DNA of 47,702 nucleotides from Corallochytrium limacisporum (taxonomy: Eukaryota; Opisthokonta). A program made the position numbers and the translations under genes. Location: assembly GCA_002811645.1 (NCBI GenBank), contig PDIP01000263.1:1-47702 (forward strand). The letters run 5' to 3'. The notes under the pieces are model-generated. The model ran no database searches. It was not told where the DNA came from and saw only the letters and a program-made list of their open reading frames with translations. Positions 38,753 to 47,094 of the stretch are shown one piece after another (the stretch's first letter is position 1; each line of letters starts with the position of its first letter).

Positions 38753-40756
38753 TCACTCGCGCAGCACTGCAGTTTGACGCATGCCTTCTTGCAGATCTGC
38801 AGAGGTGACAGTCGTCCTACCGTCACGTAGAGCGTTGAATTTGGCGTGGTCTACAACACTGCGTAGTTCACTAACGGCCCAGCCTTCAGTTCTACGAACA
38901 GTGTCCTGCAAAGCATTCACGTCTGACTCTGCCACCACAGGACAGAATCGGCGCAAGAGTGCGAGTCGCGCATCCACACTGGGCGCCGTCAGCTTACGTA
39001 CGCAACCACCCAATCGCGAAGGTGCCAACAGTGGACCAGCCACCATGTCCAAGTCCTCCGTGATCCCGACCACTAGAATGAAATCTCCCGCACCTGCCCT
39101 CTTCTTACATTGTTCCATTTGTGCCACGAAGACCGCCAACATCCGCTCATCCACTGACGTATCATTTCCTTCGAAAGACTTCACTCCACCACCTAGTAGC
39201 TCCAATTGCTCAACCAGCAGCATTGATGGTGCGGCCTGGTGAGCTCGCACAAAAACATCTTTAATCGCCCGCTCTGCTTCACCGACAAGCGGCTGTCTCA
39301 GTTCAGCCACGCTGCACCGCACGACGTTCCACCCGAGCTCCGCGGCAAGACACTTGGCCACGAATAGCTTTCCGCAGCCATTCGGTCCGTGTAGTACCAC
39401 ACCGGTCACAGGTGGAACACCGGTTTTTCGGAACACTTCTGGCCTCGCGCGTTGAATGACCTGTGTCCTCAGCTCTTGCACCAAGTGGTCATGGCCGATG
39501 ACGGCTCCCAAACCCTTTGTCACATACTCCCCGTCGTTCGCAGATTCTTCCAACGATACGGTGCTGTCCAGCAAGACCGACGGCGGGACGGTACGCCTGG
39601 CCCGCTGAAAGACGGTTAGGAGGTCCGAGCCCTCTTGCTTATGGCACAGTACCAGGAGTTCTCGACAGAGTCGAGCCATGTCGCCGATTGTGTACCCGGC
39701 ACACTGACTCGCCATGCTCTCGAGCACAGTCTGGTTTGCTACCTCCGTTACGTCGACGATCTCTGTGGCCCCACGCAGCAGGCGCGTAAGTGATGCAAGT
39801 CTCTCGCGTGGACTCAAAGCCCCGGTCACGAGGATGGCATCGCGGCCGATGCGAGTTGGCGTGAACAGGGCCGAATGAAGTGTGTCGGGACTCTCCCCTG
39901 ATACTAACACCATCAAAATATCCGCCTTGCTGAATTCATTGAAAAGGTCTAGAAAACCCAGCAAGGTAGCCAAAACGCCCAGATTTTCGTTCGATGCTTC
40001 GATCGCTCTCCGGCTTGCGATTGCGTCAACATTGTCAAGGATCAGCATACCCTTCAGTGATCCGGTCAACCTACCACCGTCCCGCTGAGCATTGTAATCC
40101 GCTTGTGCAATTATGCGCTGACAATGATCCTTCAGTTCTCTTTCCGCCTGGCCGCGGAAACTCTGACGCAGCCTGGCCACATCAACGAGAGTGCTGCATC
40201 CCGGGAACAGTCGATCTAACTGGGCTGCCAGATTCGATTTTCCGCTAGCGGCTGCACCAGTAACTAAAATTCCCGATCCGGACCGGGTGGTTCCATTGTA
40301 CCAATGCTGTATGTGGTCCAATATAGTAGAATGCCATGGCATGTCAGCCTTCAGTTCAGACGTCCAATCCCGTTTTGAGGCTTGATTCTCCAAGATAGTC
40401 TCTATGGGCACGACTTCGCACTTCGTAGACTTTCCAACATAACAGTCCGTATCCTTTGGTTCACTAGCATGTACTAGCATAATTTCCTCTCTTTCAATGT
40501 CATCAAATGTCAGCATCTCCCCCGCGCGTATCCGTCGCCCCAGAAGCAAGCTATTGCAGATCCTTTCTGTGATAAGTTCATTAGAAGGCTTCGGAATCCA
40601 ACCACCGGCAATTCCCTCCATCCATTTGCGAAGAACTGGGTCATTTCTATCGAACACTGGTGATACAAACACGGACGTGGCCTCCAAGATCGTATCCAAT
40701 GCCCCTAAGGGTCGATCTCCGGAACCCTGGTGCGGTTGCTCCGCAGCCGGCGTCAT
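38753..40756 (-). CDS. Divergent tandem-AAA protein with eroded catalytic motifs (AFG2/PEX1/PEX6-like)
   Basis: A 667-residue type II AAA+ protein. An N-terminal double-psi-like region (LLGRRIRAGEMLTFDD) precedes D1 and D2. D1 has a sound Walker A (GAAASGKS, about 165-172), but Walker B reads LILDNVD (about 234), with Asn for the catalytic Glu. D2 has GPNGCGKL (about 454), losing the Ser/Thr that binds magnesium, and Walker B LLVEQLE (about 507), losing the DE pair. Sensor-1 Asn (usually in an ATN motif) reads SGE in D1 and GITE in D2. ATP hydrolysis is therefore doubtful in both rings. D2 keeps the overall order of the PEX1/PEX6/AFG2 group (GLGAVIGHDHLVQELRTQVI, then FVRAHQAAPS). I cannot decide among a divergent PEX1/PEX6, AFG2B/SPATA5L1, or a new pseudo-ATPase. 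The frame is intact and intronless, arguing against a pseudogene. Confidence 0.75.
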   Translation of the reverse strand: MTPAAEQPHQGSGDRPLGALDTILEATSVFVSPVFDRNDPVLRKWMEGIAGGWIPKPSNELITERICNSLLLGRRIRAGEMLTFDDIEREEIMLVHASEPKDTDCYVGKSTKCEVVPIETILENQASKRDWTSELKADMPWHSTILDHIQHWYNGTTRSGSGILVTGAAASGKSNLAAQLDRLFPGCSTLVDVARLRQSFRGQAERELKDHCQRIIAQADYNAQRDGGRLTGSLKGMLILDNVDAIASRRAIEASNENLGVLATLLGFLDLFNEFSKADILMVLVSGESPDTLHSALFTPTRIGRDAILVTGALSPRERLASLTRLLRGATEIVDVTEVANQTVLESMASQCAGYTIGDMARLCRELLVLCHKQEGSDLLTVFQRARRTVPPSVLLDSTVSLEESANDGEYVTKGLGAVIGHDHLVQELRTQVIQRARPEVFRKTGVPPVTGVVLHGPNGCGKLFVAKCLAAELGWNVVRCSVAELRQPLVGEAERAIKDVFVRAHQAAPSMLLVEQLELLGGGVKSFEGNDTSVDERMLAVFVAQMEQCKKRAGAGDFILVVGITEDLDMVAGPLLAPSRLGGCVRKLTAPSVDARLALLRRFCPVVAESDVNALQDTVRRTEGWAVSELRSVVDHAKFNALRDGRTTVTSADLQEGMRQTAVLRE

Positions 40757-41164
40757 GTCTCACTTGATACTCGCACTAGGACACTGAGTGAAGCTGTAGA
40801 TATCCTCAATTGCGATAGAACCTCTTGAATAGTTGAATTCCTTGCTCACAAAACAAAGTGATCAGATGCTGTTCACAGCCAGTCTCGTCCGCGGCTGCAA
40901 TGGCGGAGCGGCAGAAATTTGCGCGCTTTGCGGACCGCGCACCTGAGAGAACGGGGGGGGCAAAGGGGGTGGGGCACTCGCAGGGACTGCGGGAGAGGAA
41001 GGGAAAGAAACGCGAATTGCACTTGTGTCAGCAAAGTCATTCTCAGTTGTAATGATCTAGCTTTAATCTTGTCTTTATTGAGTAACTCAAGACGATGGTA
41101 ATGATTACCAATGTCAACCGTGTGGTATCGACCTATACCTGTAGTATGGCAATGACAGCCAAGC
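40757..41164. other. Intergenic region upstream of the AAA gene
   Basis: About 400 bases with G-rich stretches near 40954-40975. It should hold the AAA gene promoter and the 3' untranslated region of the EF-hand gene. No other feature seen. Confidence 0.45.
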
Positions 41165-41848
41165 TTAGGCAATAGCCTTGACGCCACCGCGAGGCTTGTA
41201 CCTCTTGGCCTCCTCAATCTCACGGTCCAACCACCACATGGTGCCCGGTGATACATCGCTCTTACGGGCCTTACGGACAGCAGCTTCAGCCTCGACCAGA
41301 GCCCGGTTGAGAGCAAGGGGGTCAGCAGCCTCCAGCTGGGCCAGCTCGGCAGCGGCCATCTTAGCTCTCACACCTTCGCCCTCTGATTTCTTGCGCAGCT
41401 CTGTCTTCTTATTCTCGATAGCCTCAATTTCGGCCTGCACCGTCTCAAGAGCAGCCTCTGCCTTGTCGAGTGCAACGCTACTGGTCTGTTCACGCTTGCA
41501 CATGTCGTCAGGGGTGTGCTGGTACCGCCACAACAGATACTCAACCATGCTGACCTTCTTATTGCTGTTCAAATCGATTTCCCGCATCCGCTCGCGCATC
41601 TCAAGGACAGTGAGGGGCTCACCAAAGGCCTCAAGGAGACGGTGGGCCTGGAACTCATCCAGCTCACAACCGTGACGTTTCTTGTCGTCCAGTTCGACCA
41701 TCTTGTGATAGACATTCCAGATATTCTCCGCTTCCGTCTCACCGTGCTGCTTCCAGTAGGCGTTCAGGAAGAACTTGGCCTGGCTGGCATACTCCTTCAC
41801 TGTGAGTTCGGCCATCATGGCCGAGACGTCAATTGCCCCCTGAGACAT
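41165..41848 (-). CDS. EF-hand and coiled-coil protein, calcium-binding family of protists
   Basis: A 227-residue protein with an N-terminal helical region (AKFFLNAYWKQHGETEAENIWN), an EF-hand at about 80-110 with loop DLNSNKKVSMVE (residues 92-103, good Ca-binding positions D, N, N and final E), a Glu/Ala/Lys-rich coiled coil (about 125-190) and a conserved-looking end (MWWLDREIEEAKRYKPRGG). The arrangement recalls a cytoplasmic EF-hand/coiled-coil family found in slime moulds and other protists (Physarum CBP40-like), from memory and unverified. The frame is open to 41998 but without a good upstream start; MSQGAIDVSAMM at 41848 is preferred. Strong bias to G/C-ending codons suggests high expression. 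Confidence 0.7.
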   Translation of the reverse strand: MSQGAIDVSAMMAELTVKEYASQAKFFLNAYWKQHGETEAENIWNVYHKMVELDDKKRHGCELDEFQAHRLLEAFGEPLTVLEMRERMREIDLNSNKKVSMVEYLLWRYQHTPDDMCKREQTSSVALDKAEAALETVQAEIEAIENKKTELRKKSEGEGVRAKMAAAELAQLEAADPLALNRALVEAEAAVRKARKSDVSPGTMWWLDREIEEAKRYKPRGGVKAIA

Positions 41849-42473
41849 GATTGGTATGCTCTTATGTAGTACACTATTGGCTGGTTCGCGTAATGTCTGA
41901 TCGTACCCTTTCCTGCTAATAAACTGAAACTCCTTAAGTACCAATGTAAAAAGGGGTACGGAGGAGTCCATACGACCATTGCACCCGGACGACGACAACC
42001 TGCACAGCGGGCGGATAAATTATGCTCTCATCTCAACAGCAGAGCAACCACACTGAGCATAAGAAGGTAATGCAACACCCTTGCTCACACACCGGAACGG
42101 GGCCCATTCCCCAGAGTCGCGGACGGCGCACTAGCGAAAGCCAAAACACTCGCTTCGTCGGCATTGTCATCTCTGCGTAGCATTGTCCATCTGGAGAGAA
42201 TTGGCACGAATCCTAAACTTTCCCTTCGGTTGTTCGCATGTCATCAATAGCAGAGTTTTTCTGTTGAAGTGATTAGAGCACTCCGGGAGTGAGCAAGTTC
42301 GGACGGTCCAACCAGCGCAAACGGCAACGGCAACTGCATTCACACTGACATCACCACGCCACGGTCTTGGTAGTGGAAGTACTGGACATTTGAGACGCAA
42401 GAAGTTGGGATTTCCAACGCTGGTTGTCAATCGCACAAAGTCTGGGGCACCGGTATCCACAGAGGAGACAGAG
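41849..42473. other. Upstream region of the EF-hand gene
   Basis: Contains the promoter of the minus-strand EF-hand gene and possibly of a plus-strand transcript. No recognisable coding sequence, RNA gene or long repeat was found. Confidence 0.45.
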
Positions 42474-42608
42474 ATGGCCCCCGTGCAGGTTCACTATAAA
42501 AGATATACTGGCCGACCTCCATGGGAAAGGGTAGCACGCACCATTTTCCGTGCTGCCAAATTTTTTCTCCTGGGTGTGTCCGTTACTTTTAGCTTGGGAT
42601 TTGCATAA
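42474..42608 (+). CDS. Possible tiny single-pass membrane protein
   Basis: A 44-codon frame starting ATGGCC: a basic N-terminus (HYKRYTGRPPWERVARTIF) then a hydrophobic end (FFLLGVSVTFSLGF). The pattern is that of a tail-anchored or mitochondrial small subunit, but I recognise no family. A TATAAAAG string lies within the frame, which could mean this is promoter rather than coding sequence. The evidence is weak. Confidence 0.25.
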   Translation: MAPVQVHYKRYTGRPPWERVARTIFRAAKFFLLGVSVTFSLGFA

Positions 42609-43247
42609 GCAAGGTTTTGTTGGGTCCGCAATCGTTGGTACATTCATTACTGATATCCCACTTGCGACTTGCCCTCCCGCTTCCAGCCCGCAATGTTTAT
42701 TGTCTTGCTCCTGAAGGCTCAGGGACGCTGTCATTGGCTGAGAACGGATCCAACTTCCAGCTGAATGGCCGCAAAAATAAAATTAGGCCCCCAAAACTTC
42801 AATACGGTAATCACTTTAGCCTGGGTTTTCGCCACATTGGTACATTCGCTATTGCGATCGACCAAAACCATCGTGATTTCAAGGAGTTGATTGAAAGTAT
42901 ATATAATTATGCGCCCAGATACCGGGGTTCTTTTTTTTTTGCAGTTTGCAATGGCCATTTGGCCCTGCGCGGTTTTGGCGCGCGGGTTCCCTTTGAAACC
43001 CGGCGGAGCCTGTTGAGGCGAGTCTCAACGCTGGGGAGCCGGACTATTGCCGCAGAGCTATGTAGAGGATCCTAAGTTGAAGACTCATGAACACCCTGGA
43101 TGTTAATGGTTTTCACACCATGAGAGACTCGTAAGTATGCTTATTTACTTTCATGTTCGATAAGATTCCAGGAAGCAAGGATGTAGAACCATTTTAAGCA
43201 GGAAGAGTGCTGTTACTTTACTCTCGTCAGCAAACCAGCGAACAATT
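42609..43247. other. Region upstream of the coiled-coil gene
   Basis: A long open frame runs through 42617-43075 but lacks an ATG start and any recognisable domain. TATATAATTA at about 42899-42908 and a ten-T run at 42931-42940 followed by GCAG could be promoter or splice-like elements. Confidence 0.4.
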
Positions 43248-44126
43248 ATGAATACATCTTCGCGGCCACGGACCATCCATGCCAAGGACAGTCAGCTCAT
43301 TCGTGATCTATCCCAGTCATTAGAAAGGGAACGGTACATGAGAGCAAAGGAAAAAGCAGAAATGACACGCCGTGTGGAGGCCATGGAGGTCAGCATGCAA
43401 CAGGTGCGACGGGCCCTGGTGAACCGTAACTATCGGTGTCAGCGGTACATGACCTTGGTCTCCGAAGCCTTGACCGAGATCGCAAAGGTGGGACCGTGTT
43501 GCGGTTCTGTAGTCGATGCGGAAATGGATGGGTACTTGCGCGACCTCTTAGGAGCGGCACAGAACGCAGCAACAACGGCTGTGGCGGAGAATCGTAGGGC
43601 AGAAGTAGAAGCTGGAGGAGGTCTCGAACAGTCTGTAGCCACAGGAGAGAGACTGGATCGCCGAGATCCTTCGCCGGTGCGGGCAGCAAAGATCCTTTGG
43701 CGCGACGGCAAGGTTGGGTCAAACCACGCGGCTGCGGAGCGCATACACGTTTTGCAGCAGAAGCTAGCAGACCATAAGATCGAGCTTGCGCGGCTTGAAC
43801 ATCAAAATCGAGAGCTACACCTTGATGTAGAAAATTCACAGAAGCAGCTGGAGATGACGCGCAAGGATGCAAGCTACCACATGGACAGTGAGCAGTTTAA
43901 GAACAGACGTATCGAAGAACTTATCGATGACTGCTCTCGGAAACACAGCGAGATTCACCAGCTTCACGATGATCTCAAAGATGCAAGGGAACAGATTCGT
44001 AAGAAGGATGAAGAAATTGCCCAGACGGTGAAGTGGCTGATGCATCTCCGACAGGAAATGGCAGTTGTGGGCGTTCAAGAGGCCGCTGGACAGATTGCTA
44101 ATGTACCCAGTCCCCCGACGTATTGA
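43248..44126 (+). CDS. Coiled-coil protein of unknown function
   Basis: A 292-residue protein, mostly alpha-helical. Residues about 15-65 (LIRDLSQSLERERYMRAKEK and following) and about 165-275 (HVLQQKLADHKIELARLEHQ through the block ending EEIAQTVKWLMHLRQEM) have heptad-like Leu/Ile spacing with alternating charge. The middle (about 90-160) is Ala/Glu-rich and less regular. No enzymatic or binding motif is visible. Such a protein could be cytoskeletal or centrosomal, but this is not shown. The ATG is the first in frame. It is convergent with the carrier gene, 101 bp apart. Confidence 0.75.
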   Translation: MNTSSRPRTIHAKDSQLIRDLSQSLERERYMRAKEKAEMTRRVEAMEVSMQQVRRALVNRNYRCQRYMTLVSEALTEIAKVGPCCGSVVDAEMDGYLRDLLGAAQNAATTAVAENRRAEVEAGGGLEQSVATGERLDRRDPSPVRAAKILWRDGKVGSNHAAAERIHVLQQKLADHKIELARLEHQNRELHLDVENSQKQLEMTRKDASYHMDSEQFKNRRIEELIDDCSRKHSEIHQLHDDLKDAREQIRKKDEEIAQTVKWLMHLRQEMAVVGVQEAAGQIANVPSPPTY

Positions 44127-44227
44127 CATTTCAATTCTTTACCTCATTCTATAGCATATCATTATACATCGAATACTACACGTTATATTGCAAAAAGCAT
44201 TGATATCAGGAGCTTTGAACTTGTTTC

Positions 44228-45172
44228 TTATTGAGGGTCCGGGAAACCTTTTTGGGCCCTGTAGAGTGCCCGCAGTTGCTCCAAGATCATGAAGGTACTG
44301 ATTGTGTGAGGTCCTAAACGCACGAAAGCGGGAATGAAACCCTTGAAAAGGCCCTGAGGACCTTCGGTCTTGACTGTTTTCAGGAGACAATCGATGGGTC
44401 CCTTGTAGACACCCTCCGGCGCGTTCATGATACGCGTCTTGACCACGTCCGCCGGCATGGTCAGCAGGGTGGCCATACCACCGGCACCGAAGGAGCTACC
44501 GAAGTGAGTAACCTGGCTCGTCGGGTTCATACCCGCATAGGTCACTAACATGAACTTGAATTGATCGTAGAATGCCAGCTGCCCAATGGTTACTAGAACG
44601 CATCGAGTAACGTTTGGTCCAACACCATTGAACAAGGCACCGATTCCCTCGCTGCGATAAATTCGCATCAATCCATCAAGAGCGTGCTTGTAATTGCGGC
44701 GTTCTGCAGGTGGCCGAGATGCATCTGCTTGCATGCGCACATTGGTCATATCAGCCGGAGACCCCACAAAGCCCCCGAGACCACCGGCAATGGCGGCTGA
44801 GGCTACCTTCTGCCACAGTGGCACGTAACCATCCTCTGTTTTGGGGAACTTGTCCTTAACGATGTCGTAGACAGCAAAGCGTGTGGTGGAATAGGTCACC
44901 TGACGAAGCAATGAAGCGCTCAGGCCGTCATAGAAGCCAAGCACTCCAGACTCGTGAAAGATCTGTCCAGCCGTGCCAGCAATGGTGACCTGTTGTCCTC
45001 CGGCTGCCCTCGATGCAACCTGCATGCGGACCTTCATTAGATCCAGTGGATGCGTGATACATGCAGCACCCATGGATGCCATACCACCCAGGAAGAACGG
45101 ATACTGGGTGGCGCTCGACATGGCCTTAGTCTCTTGTTTGGCTGGTGTGTCCTGTCCCTTGGTTGCCACCAT
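44228..45172 (-). CDS. SLC25A10: Mitochondrial dicarboxylate carrier (SLC25A10/DIC1-like)
   Basis: A 314-residue inner-membrane carrier that exchanges malate or succinate for phosphate or sulfate. Three solute-carrier repeats each hold the Px[DE]xx[KR/N] signature: THPLDLMKVRMQ, GSPADMTNVRMQ and TMPADVVKTRIM. The second, with PADMTN, and the third are typical of DIC rather than the oxoglutarate carrier. YSTTRFAVYDIVKD and HTISTFMILEQLRALY also match SLC25A10. The best start is the ATG at 45172 (MVATKGQDTPAK); an internal ATG at 45121 (MSSATQYPFF) would give a length nearer the human 287. Codons upstream to 45241 are open but have no ATG. Confidence 0.92.
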   Translation of the reverse strand: MVATKGQDTPAKQETKAMSSATQYPFFLGGMASMGAACITHPLDLMKVRMQVASRAAGGQQVTIAGTAGQIFHESGVLGFYDGLSASLLRQVTYSTTRFAVYDIVKDKFPKTEDGYVPLWQKVASAAIAGGLGGFVGSPADMTNVRMQADASRPPAERRNYKHALDGLMRIYRSEGIGALFNGVGPNVTRCVLVTIGQLAFYDQFKFMLVTYAGMNPTSQVTHFGSSFGAGGMATLLTMPADVVKTRIMNAPEGVYKGPIDCLLKTVKTEGPQGLFKGFIPAFVRLGPHTISTFMILEQLRALYRAQKGFPDPQ

Positions 45173-47094
45173 GGTGCTTCTCAACCCGGCATCAGTCGGA
45201 TTCTTTAGGTACAACACCGGACCACCTGATATAGGAGCCACCGTTATGATGACTCAACATTGGTAGTACTCTGCAGCACCGGTGCAAGCCGTCAATCATC
45301 ACCTCATTACATCCTCATCACCTCAGCACGGCCCATGGTGCCCTGCACCATTCACGCAAAAGGTCTGAGCTTCTCCGGGCCCCGGGGCCGCCCCGACCAG
45401 CCAGACTCTTCGTCCCAACCTTCGAAGCGCCCCTGTCTCACACTGCCAGCGCATTCGGATTTTTTCGGCCTTTATGTATCCCTGCGCTTAGTTTTTCAGA
45501 AAACGGACAAAGTTTCACACACGGGGAAACGAAAACCGGCTCCCTCCCTGTCTGTGAGTGTGTGAGTAATTCCGCGTCCCCAGCGGCGGGTGGTGTTGCC
45601 GGTGAAGCTGTGCAAGAAGGCAATATACTTCAATTACAGGGCGGAAGGAGTTCGCACTCGAAATCATGGCGTAATGCTGGAATGGTTTTTCGTCGACTTT
45701 AGGTCCGATCTTGTGACAGACACGCAGTTTTCTTCATACACGGTATGGCATCTGTTACTTGGGCGCGCACATGATAAACATTGCGGTCAATGAAAATTGA
45801 AGAGACATCATATCGTGGGGGTACATCAGCGCCTGGTGCACACAGAGTGCGTACATTGCTCATTCGTGCCAACACTGTTGTGCTTATCTTGCTTCTGCCA
45901 GGCCTTCCGCGTTCCCAAAAGGGACATCAATCTCTCATCCAGCTCCCGCGTATCGAATGGAGATTTAATTTGCTCATTCATTCTCTCTTGGTCGTTTGGC
46001 AGCAGCACAACAACACAGCCTGCTCGCCGCTATGGCTTTTTCTAAGCGAATTTGCTCGGTTTCCCCTTGTGACTGGCTTGGGAGTACGGGTATTTTTAGC
46101 TCGGTTCGTGTTTTCGCAGAAGAACCCTGGACACCAGGCACCAAAACGAATGAAAATCGCGAACCAACCCCAAGCCTGGATGGAGAAGGGGGGTTCCTTG
46201 GGGAAGGGAAAAATGTGGGGGGGGGGGGGCCGGTGGAAAGCCAGCAGCAGTTCAACGGAGATACTCAGCCGAGAGACACCCAGAAATGAAGTACTGATAA
46301 CCTCGTTTGATGAATTGAATCGGTCAAAGTTTTTTTTGGGTGAAGCGGCAGAGGGTTGTTCGAAGTGGAACGGAGAAGGAGGGAGGGGGGGAGAGTGTGT
46401 ATGTATAATGTACTGAGGGTGGTGGTAGGGTTTGGGGGAGAAGCGGGGCTATCGAAATCTGCTGACTCTTACAGAAAGGAATGTATATACAACTCTGACC
46501 TGTACCCTCGACGAGTACATCCCTGGATTGTTCTTACTTTGTACATTTTTCAAAAGAATCGGGTCTGATGTGCTATCTGCTTGAGCAAACCTTACATTTG
46601 TCGTGCAGCAGAAACGGATGGCAAGTGGCAGATAGTCACACACATACACCCACACAATTAATGCCGACAAGTCCACCCACCCGACAAATTCCGACCCCGA
46701 TTGACCGCGTGGGTCACCACCATCATCATCATCATCATCCCATCCACCACCGACAGGGTCCCTACTAGTGTCACCGTCCACCATTTCCTGCCAATTTTCT
46801 TAGGTCCCTTAAACATAGAACATACCAACCTCTGCCCCATAAGTTAAGGAGGAATTTAGGTTTATAGGGTCGCAACCTTCTTTGAATCAAATAAATCTTA
46901 TCACATTTGATTTCTTCCCCTTCCCGCCCTTTTCCCGCACCCTCTTCACTCGTCCTTTTTGACGACCAGTCGTTGTGGTACTTCAGATGGCATAATCCAT
47001 CATCGAAAAAAGGGAATCTTTGACGTGAAATCTTTGAATTTGGGAAGAGAATTATGAGAAAACGAGTGAATTCATTGAAATGTGATGATTGCTC
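45173..47094. other. Gene-free region before the transposase
   Basis: About 1.9 kb with a G run at 46207-46220, G-rich stretches near 46375-46440 and a CAT microsatellite. A 200-codon open frame at 45790-46416 reads through the G run and shows no domain. The DIC promoter should be at the left end. Terminal inverted repeats of the transposon were not identified. Confidence 0.45.
46717..46740. repeat. CAC/CAT trinucleotide microsatellite
   Basis: About eight CAC/CAT units in the region upstream of the transposase fragment. No coding role. Confidence 0.88.

Noticed and set aside
42617-43075. 152-codon plus-strand open frame before the coiled-coil gene
   Set aside because: No ATG start, poly-Phe from a T run, and no family resemblance.
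45790-46416. About 209-codon open frame on the plus strand upstream of the transposase
   Set aside because: Composition changes abruptly, it reads through a G run as poly-Gly and shows no domain; better explained as a chance frame.
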